Source of the DNA: Amborella trichopoda
Lineage: Eukaryota > Streptophyta > Magnoliopsida > Amborellales > Amborellaceae
NCBI RefSeq assembly: GCF_000471905.2
Contig: NW_006499603.1
Location: forward strand, 4,340,673 to 4,404,672
DNA: 64,000 bases
Direction: 5' to 3'
Shown here: positions 57,180 through 64,000 of the stretch, piece after piece
How the letters are laid out: the number at the start of each line of letters is the position of its first letter
Numbering within the stretch: position 1 is the stretch's first letter
Made by a program: the position numbers and the translations under genes
Notes under the pieces: generated by a model
What the model was told of the DNA's origin: nothing
Seen by the model: only the letters and a program-made list of their open reading frames with translations
Databases searched by the model: none

Positions 57180-60100
57180 GGTGGTTAGGTATATGGGACC
57201 AGCTGCCTCACAGGGAATTGGAGGACGAGTGGATTGTCAAGGGCACTTGAGTGAAGAAGAAGTCCAAGGAGCTGTAGGATGTGTGGATTGCTTGAAGTAT
57301 TCGGGTGAGAGAGAAGTGGTGAACCAGGAAACTTCAAGATGCCTGACTTCTGAGGTGGAGGCTGCAGTGTTTTCCCAGATCTTAGGCTTATTTTCTTGGT
57401 GCTGGGTGACGTCTGTACCATGTGGCAAGCTTCCTAAGAATAGAAGCTCTGCCCTCTTGATTCTCTCTGTCTCTGCTCAAAGTCAGGCTCAAGAGGCCAC
57501 TAAGGTTTCTTCAGCTTTGACTTCTTATTCTTCTTAGTGGAGGAAGATGGTTGTGTTCTAGCTCGAGTTGCCAAGGCGCTAGTAACTGTTAAGAATTCTT
57601 TTGCCTGGACCAGTGTCTTTTTTAACCACATCCTGTGTGTCCTGCTTATGTTGGCTCCTTCAAGTTATCTATTGGGAGCCTCAAAGTTTGGACATTTTAA
57701 GGTGGTACTTGCAGGAGACATAAAAGAAGAAGGATAAGAAGCAGAAGAAGAAGAATAAGGAGGAGGGTCAGAAAGTGAGGGACTTTTAAGGTCATCCCCC
57801 TCATCAGATCATTCTGGGCAGCTTTTCGCGTCATCACCAGAGTTGGACGTGTGCAGGGGATCTTTTAGGTCTTTCCCTTGCTTAGTCCGTTTGGGAGTGC
57901 TTCTAACGTCATCACCCTCTTTGGACGCATTCTGAGGAGAAGACGGCTCGAGGACATCCTCTTGATGGGAGGAGGAAGGAAGGATCATGACAGGGATGAA
58001 GTCCAGTAAAGTTGGTAATGGGGGAAAAGGCCTAAGAAATTCCTGCTCAACAGGCGGTTGAGCGATCTTGTTTCTCCAGCAATCAGTCCTCGGTGCTTGT
58101 CTTTTTTTTTTATTTCATTGGCAGTGGTTGATCTGTCTCGCTGGGTTTATGGACAACCCTATCTTGACGAACTACTTCTCGTCTTAATGACATGAGTCTG
58201 CTCCACCCGTAGTGGACTATCCATGGCTGAGAAGTCGAGGGTTCAGCAGGACTTGAGTCATCTTTACTCAGGATGGAGGTCGGATTAGAAGCCGCTCCTT
58301 CTCTGATAGGCGGCTCCAAAGTTGAGTCCTCCAATCTGACCTCCATCTCTATGCTTTCACATGACAGGCTTTCTATGTGAATTGATTTAGAGATCAGCTC
58401 TGACAGGGAGGTCGGATTGGAGGCCTCAACATGTAGGCCAATCTCAGGTCGCATATTTCGCACACAAGTTTGAATCGCTTACTTCTCTAACATGGGATTG
58501 GGATGGCGAGCGGCCAAATCTCTCCATCTTGATATGAATTGATCCACGGGCTCATCGGGATCTTGGGTCTAGGTAAGGAGCTCGATGGTTTGAACTTCTC
58601 TCTCGACCTCATAGAAAAGCTGGTGGAACAGTTTTTCCATTTTTGCCCATGTACGTACTGAGTTTGGAAGAAGCCAAGCATACAACTGGAAAGCTGGGCC
58701 GTCAAGGGTTTCAAAAATCTGACGGAGAAGGAGACTCCCATCAGCCGTTGTCTCTCGACATGCTGCTTGGAAGTGGGCGATATAGTGGTTGGGGAATGTG
58801 GTTCCGCTGAACAAGGGAAACTTCCCTTTCTTGTAGTCTGGGGTTATGGAATCTGATCAATGTTAGAGGCATATGGATTTAGGTAAAGCGTTGTTCCCTG
58901 CATACTCGGGATCTACCGATTCTTTAATCTATGGGTCACCATAGCATCAATTTTTGCCTGTGAGACAGGGTGAGGGACATAATTGTCTTGTGAGGTAGAG
59001 GGAAGGGGCTGCCTTGGAGGTGCATCATCTGAGTGATGGGGATTGACCTCATAGTTAGCCGATTGTCGCGCGACATCTATGCGATCAATCTTCTCCATCA
59101 TGGCACGCACCATGTCTTCAAATTTATTCATGCGCTCTTCTTGAGAATCGCTAGGCTCATTTATAACCATTACGCTAACTGTTTCTCCAGGGAGGTCAGT
59201 GTTAGCTGCAATTGAGGGCTTGCGAACTTGATGGGTCACACGTGGCAGATCGGTAGCAGGGGGTCAGCATGCCTGACTGGACTCGAGTCTTGTTTGCAGA
59301 TCATGTGAGGACCGATTTTCGATGGTCTTGGGACCGAACTCTCTTGGTTGCTCCCCTGATCAGAATTTGCAGACTCCTATCGCATTTAGCTTTGAGGTTT
59401 TGGTGGACACCAGAACTGCGATCGAGACTACGACTGGTCAACTCTTATTGCACAAGCAAGGGTTGTCTCCATCAGGTGCGGCAAAGGATGAGGGCCAAGA
59501 ACTGGGGTCATCCTAGGTCGGGGAGGATGAAGGATTTGACCTTCCATCCAGTCTTTGCCTTGAGGTCTTCTAGGCCTCCAAAGACATGATCGAGATGACG
59601 GGGTTGGTTCAAAATGGTACTCTTCGAGAAGGTCTTCAAGTACCAAGGTTGGAGGTGCTTGTCGAAAGAAGGAGGAGCAGGCAAAGGCAGGTTGACTCAT
59701 AAGGACACTTAGGTCGGGGGAGAGGGGCTGTCTGTGACAGCGACGCGTGTGTATTCCTTGAAGAAGGATGACGGGTGACTTGGGGGTCAGCTCGGGCTCG
59801 AACAGGTGGTCTAGCCTTAGGAGGCCGAGAACCACGAGTAAATGTTTGTAAGAGAACAAGTGGAAGCCTGTCCCTTATAGGCTGCACTAGTGTGTGCTGA
59901 ATGGGAGGACAAAGGGGTCGTCTCCCATATGCTTGGGTTGGTGTAGTAATAGCGTTGCCCCAAGTGGTAGGATGCAAATGCACAACGTGCGTAGGACTTG
60001 GTCTTGGGAGGCCTGATCCTGGACGGTGACTCGAGGTAACATAAGGGTTGCCCCGAGGTGTGGCTCTAGTGGATGACCCACGAGCCTTATAGTGTGTGCG

Positions 60101-60409
60101 AGAGGTAGAGGCCCTAGGGCCTCCGCCTCGATGTGCCGAGCCTCTAAGGGTAGAGACTCGTGGTGGTGCAGGAATGTGGGGGGTAGCCTTGCAACGACCC
60201 ATTGAGGTAATGGCAAATTCTTTGCCTTTTGCAGCAAGGGTCTGGACAGCCTTCCCGCGTGCCTCGGCAATACGATCGACAAGTGACTTGCCAGTGAGAG
60301 GGTGCATGCTATGAGTGGCAGCAGATGTGCTATCGATGTAAGGTGCCTTGGTGGAGGTTCCACCAGACTTAGGAGATGGGGAGTTAGGGACCTTTAAGTC
60401 CCTCCTCAC
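57180..60409 (-). pseudogene. Tat-type gag, element D (broken)
   Basis: The N-terminal basic Pro/Ser/Thr/His-rich part is an open frame of 257 codons (60409-59636). The coil NKFEDMVRAMMEKIDRID is at 59239-58913. The capsid core MFSGTTFPNHYIAHFQAAC, ETLDGPAFQLYAWL and MEKLFHQLFYEVE is at 58814-58569, and its continuation MRNMRPEIGLHVEASNP at 58463-58110. The tail carries GDDVRST and GKDLKDPLHTSN phrases near 57930-57780 (one to two units of the 78-bp repeat seen in C) and a SGKTLQPP segment (57421-57185). No zinc-finger module is found. Confidence 0.75.
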
Positions 60410-60654
60410 GCCTATCTAGGTTAAGACCTGAGAGCTACACACTAAGTCTTTGCTCAAAGGGAAGGTTGGAAACGAAGTTCGAGGAGCTTGTTCCCGAGGC
60501 TCGAACTTTGTTTCCGAGGGACGCTCACAAATGTGGGGATGAGAAAATCCCCGATTCAGATAAACGGGTTACAAAACCCGAAAGCCATAAGTGTGATATA
60601 GAAAATAAAAGGAGAAACTAGCCAAACAAGTACGATCCGACTAAGGGGTAGTAA

Positions 60655-60673
60655 GTTCCCAAAGGAGTCGCCA
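60655..60673 (-). promoter_or_regulatory. Primer binding site of element D (tRNA-Arg type)
   Basis: In sense tggcgactcctttgggaac; its first ten bases match the tRNA-Arg type site exactly. It is separated from the LTR end (60677) by the same three-base gct spacer as in C. Confidence 0.75.
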
Positions 60674-61599
60674 AGCTAGTTAAGTATCTCGATCTCGCCC
60701 TTCGGATTTGGATGATCTGGCGGTACGCGTCTCAGGTTTCGGGGGAACCCGGGACTTGAGATCGCTCTCTTGGGCAACCGATGAGAGAGGAATTGAAGGT
60801 GGACCAACCGATGAGAGAGGAATTGAAGGTGGATTCGAGACTTACTCTGGCTGGCTCGTGTGGGTGCCCTCTTAGTTCACGAAGAAAGTCCCCCCAGTCG
60901 TAAAACGGGTTCGGAATCGTCTCCCTTGGCCTGTATTCTCATGTTTCTACAATCACACACATATGGTTAATTTTACAAGACAAGTGGGCCAAAAGAGACC
61001 CCACCTTGTCTTTGAGTGAATGTACAAAGGTTTGCACATCCAAGAGAAGAAAGGGTAAGAAAATAGATGAAAGAAGAGAAAAGAGTTAGATCATAGGGTT
61101 TTTTATTAGGTAGCGAGACTAATCAGAGCAACTAGATCAACAAGTGATTGACCCAGCGTGGTAGCAAGATAGGCAATGTAATTAGACCGGCTCCACAGAA
61201 AAACTACTAGACGCCAGAACAATCATCGGTCGCCCTGGCATAATGGCTAGCTTATCATGGAAATAAAGCGGGCACAATGACTAAGACTGGCTCAACAGCA
61301 ATACTGCTAGACGACATGACTACCGTGGCAATGTTTGTCTCAGCTTCTCTTGGTCAAACGAGAGAGAGAAGGATAGACATGCATAGTACTACTGATGTCG
61401 TGCATGGGAATAGAAGAAGAGAAGAGGAACAGAGGGAGAAGAAAAGAAAAGGGAAGAAAGGAAGAAGAAGAAAAGGAGAGAGAAGGAAGAAGAGAGAACC
61501 TTAACTGCGATGATAGGGAAGATAGAAAAGAAAACGGACGGTGAAGAACCTCCTATGTCCATGACAGGAGGGTAAGAAGAGAGAAAGGACATGAGCGGC

Positions 61600-62150
61600 A
61601 ATTAGCCTACGCCGCTCATGGTAGGGGAATCAGAAGAGGGAGAGAACATGGGCGGCGACGTGCTTCCGCCGTCCATGTCAGACGAAGAAGAAGAGAGAAA
61701 AGACATGGGCAGTAATGTGCTTCCGCCGTCCATGTCAGACGAAGAAGATGAGAGAGAAGACATGGGCGGCAATGTGCTTCCGCCGTCCGTGTCTGACGAA
61801 GAAGAAGAGAGAGAAGACATGGGCAGCGATGGGTTTCCACCGTCCGTGTCAGACGAAGAAGAAGAGAGAGAAGACATGGACAACGATGTGCTTTCATCGT
61901 CCATGTCAGGCGAAGAAGAAAGAGAACACATGGTTGGCGATGTGCCTCCACCGTCGGTATCAGAAGAAGAAGAAGAGGGAGAAGACATAGGCAGCGATGT
62001 GCTTCCGCCATCCACGTCAGACAAAGAAGAAGAGAGAGAAGTGATGGGCGGCAATGTGCTTTCGCCGTCCGCGTAAGATGAAGAAGAAGAGGGAGAAGAC
62101 ATGGGCGGCGATGAGCTTCTGTAGTCTATGTCAGAAGAAGAAGACAAGGA
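61600..62150 (-). repeat. 57-bp hairpin array in U5 of LTR D, about nine units
   Basis: The catgggcggc phrase recurs at 61647, 61704, 61761, 61818, 61875, 61929, 61986, 62043 and 62100, 57 bp apart with one 54-bp step. Each unit has a dyad gacatggg...tccatgtc, for example gacatgg and ccatgtc arms with acgatg and catcgt inside at 61873-61910. Because 57 is a multiple of three, long Ser/Asp-rich open frames appear on both strands; they are not genes. Confidence 0.9.
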
Positions 62151-62269
62151 GACTTCGACAGAGGCCCGGCCCGCCACTCGGGTTAAGGACCGGCTCACTG
62201 TTCGTCTCTGAAGCGAAACAAGATCATGCTAAATGATCGGCTTTGCCATGCACGAATAGAGAAGGAGGA

Positions 62270-62700
62270 GAAATAGAGCAGAGAGAGAGAATAGGAAAGA
62301 GAGGAAAAGTGAGGAAAAGATAAAGAGAGAAAAAAAACCAACTGGATAAAGAAGATCAGAGACAAAATAAGAAAGAAAGACATAGACGAGATGAGAGAGA
62401 AAGAGGGGGATAGAGATGGGAAGAGAGAAAGAGAGAGATAGAGATGAGGAGAGAGAAAGAGAGAGATGAGAGGAAAAATAAGAGAGAAAGAGAGATGAGA
62501 GAAAAAAGAGAAAGATAGATGAGAGAGAAAAGAGGAGACGAAAAGAGAGAGATGAGAGAGAAAGAGGAGAGATAAAGAGAGATGAGAGAAAAGAGAAAGA
62601 GAGAAATGAGAGAGACAAGAGGAGGAGAGAGATGAGAGAAAAGAAGAGAGAGAAAGAGAGAGGTGTGAGAGGAAGAGAGAGAAAATTACCTTACCAAAGG
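62270..62700 (-). repeat. GA-rich (sense CT-rich) tract in LTR D
   Basis: Degenerate gagagaaagagagagatgag units with no fixed register. It corresponds to the CT-rich tracts at 7170-7290, 14600-14760 and 40941-41250. Confidence 0.8.
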
Positions 62701-64000
62701 GTATCAACCCTTTTCTTCTCTCTCCTCTCTCCCTCTTTCTCCAAGATGCACTCACAAACTTAACCAAGAATTGAGATCTTTATTGAATCAATGTGTAGAA
62801 AGAACTAGGGCTTGTTTTACAATCAGGCTTTGCATGTTTATATAGAATTGGGTTCAAACATGGGTGTATGCCCAAAAACTACTTAAATTGTTGATAATTA
62901 CAATTTAATTGAATTAAAAAAAATTCTAAAATTGGGTGCAAAAAGATTGTTTTTCCCTTGCCCAACAATGTGTGAAATTTCAAAACAATCCCTACTACTG
63001 CCCTAGAACTTGCGTGATCGTCCGTGGATGATCCGAGGTTACTTTGGTGCCTGTTTGATCGAAAGATGGTTGTTTTCTTGTAGGGCTTGGCATGTCGATC
63101 GATTTGATACCAACTTCGAGCCATGGATCGTCTTTTTAGGCCATGATCTTGCGAATCAAAATTTGGATGAGTCTTGAAAAATTCTGGTCGGTAGTGTGCT
63201 TGTTTCTTAATGTTTCTCTTCAATTTCTTCGTTGAATCACACTACAAATGTAGTCACGATCGCGTGGCAATTAACGCAGTTCGATTTCGTGTCCGGATGA
63301 ATATTTTGTCATCTTGAGTTTTTGGCTGGAATTTGGAAATTCGGCGGCCGAAATTTGGAAATTTGGCAACCGAAATTTACAACAGCTTCGACGCCTCCGT
63401 GTGTGAAATCTAACTCTTCATCATACGCAGGGTTCAGATCAAAGATAACCTCGAACCTTAAGAACATAATGCAATTGGTTTGTGTCGATTGAGTACGCGA
63501 GTGTCATGATTTGGTCGTTCGCGTGAGGCGTGCTGCTACTGAATTTTCTACAACTTTTTTCATAGATGGGCAACTTCTCTCTAGTTTTTCTCCCTGCTAG
63601 GGTATCGTCACGGGTCGTGCCATATATCAAACGCTCGTCTTAATGAGACGAACACGCTCACCAATTTTGAGAGCGATCCGACTCAAGACGAGTGAGATAC
63701 GGGCCTTTGAAGTCGCTGTTTGGGACGATACACATAAGCCTCGTTTAATGGAGATTGGTGTAAGGAGGCCACACGAGAATAGCGTGCGGTCTATACCTTT
63801 TTGGTCTTTTACCCATAACCTTGTTCTGAAATACCCGATTAAGTCCAAACTTGACCCATAAGGGTTTTTGACTGTGCCGGATCCAATGGTAGTGGTCCCA
63901 AAGTTGTTTGACACATCGAGAATATAGCTCTAATTACGGTGTCCGTTTCAAGGTGTTAGAGGCTGATCCGAAATTGTTTCTTTGTTTACGCTGCCTTAGA

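Larger units (their letters stand above)
53336..64000 (-). mobile_element. Element D: Tat-type element with antisense coiled-coil tail (runs off the window)
   Basis: In sense (-) order: 5' LTR (beyond 64000 to 60677), primer binding site, gag (60409-57180), protease and linker (57050-55475), convergent spacer, the coiled-coil end of the antisense gene (+, 55303 back to about 54960), then a truncated 3' LTR (54954 to about 53336). RT through integrase and nearly all of the antisense gene are missing. The antisense remnant abuts the LTR start at 54954/54955, so the deletion reached the LTR edge. Confidence 0.8.
60677..64000 (-). repeat. 5' LTR of element D (partial; continues past the window)
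   Basis: Sense end cttaacta at 60677. It contains the conserved tail (60840-61000), a 57-bp hairpin array (61600-62150), a GA-rich tract on the + strand (62270-62700), a TATA box at 62838-62845 (sense tatataaa) and U3 to the window end. Confidence 0.8.

Noticed and set aside
61602-62198. A 198-codon Ser/Asp/Gly-rich open frame on the - strand and similar frames on the + strand
   Set aside because: They are produced by the 57-bp tandem repeat, whose length is a multiple of three; open in several frames at once and not conserved in other LTR copies.
1-64000. tRNA, rRNA or other structural RNA genes
   Set aside because: None recognised on either strand; only primer binding sites complementary to tRNA 3' ends were seen.

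Overview
This window is repeat-dense plant nuclear DNA, almost certainly from a flowering plant. The evidence is nested Ty1/copia and Ty3/gypsy LTR retrotransposons of plant-specific lineages, a retroelement-borne plant mobile domain (PMD, aminotransferase-like) gene, a fragment of a plastid fibrillin gene, and no bacterial-style operons. I found no intact host gene. Nearly every coding segment carries stop codons, frameshifts or truncations, so coding entries are called as pseudogenes inside mobile elements. An assembly gap of N's lies at 26798-27066.

Layout. 1-1925: AT-rich sequence with one recognisable fragment, the C-terminal exon of a fibrillin/PAP gene (about 472-639). About 1926-5701: a 5' portion of a Ty1/copia element (+), from LTR to integrase, with no reverse transcriptase left. 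5702-13250, 13251-26797, 39486-about 53335 and about 53336-64000: four damaged members (A, E, C, D, in strand order +, -, +, -) of one large Ty3/gypsy family of the Tat type, with LTRs of about 3 kb and a primer binding site of tRNA-Arg type. 27094-37795: a structurally complete Ty3/gypsy chromovirus of Tekay/Del type (G, - strand) with about 3.05-kb LTRs and a perfect CTAGA target-site duplication. It sits between the gap and an unclassified AT-rich segment (37801-39485).

The Tat-type family is the most interesting part. Besides gag and pol it carries, between pol and the 3' LTR, an extra gene on the opposite strand that encodes a PMD protein with an acidic middle and a coiled-coil tail. In E this gene has an upstream region made of layered minisatellites, a TATA box and a long leader, and it runs tail-to-tail into the sense gag-protease reading frame. 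Copy D keeps only the coiled-coil tail, copy A only part of the acidic region, and copy C only the promoter and leader. No copy has all sense domains. E and D have gag, protease and linker but no reverse transcriptase or integrase. C has reverse transcriptase, two RNase H domains and integrase but no protease. A has gag and half a reverse transcriptase.

The LTRs of this family have a second unusual property. Downstream of the TATA box each holds a pyrimidine-rich stretch and then a tandem array whose 47-57-bp units differ in sequence from copy to copy, yet each carries a short dyad able to fold into a hairpin. All functional interpretation is from reading the sequence by eye; no database search or folding program was run.
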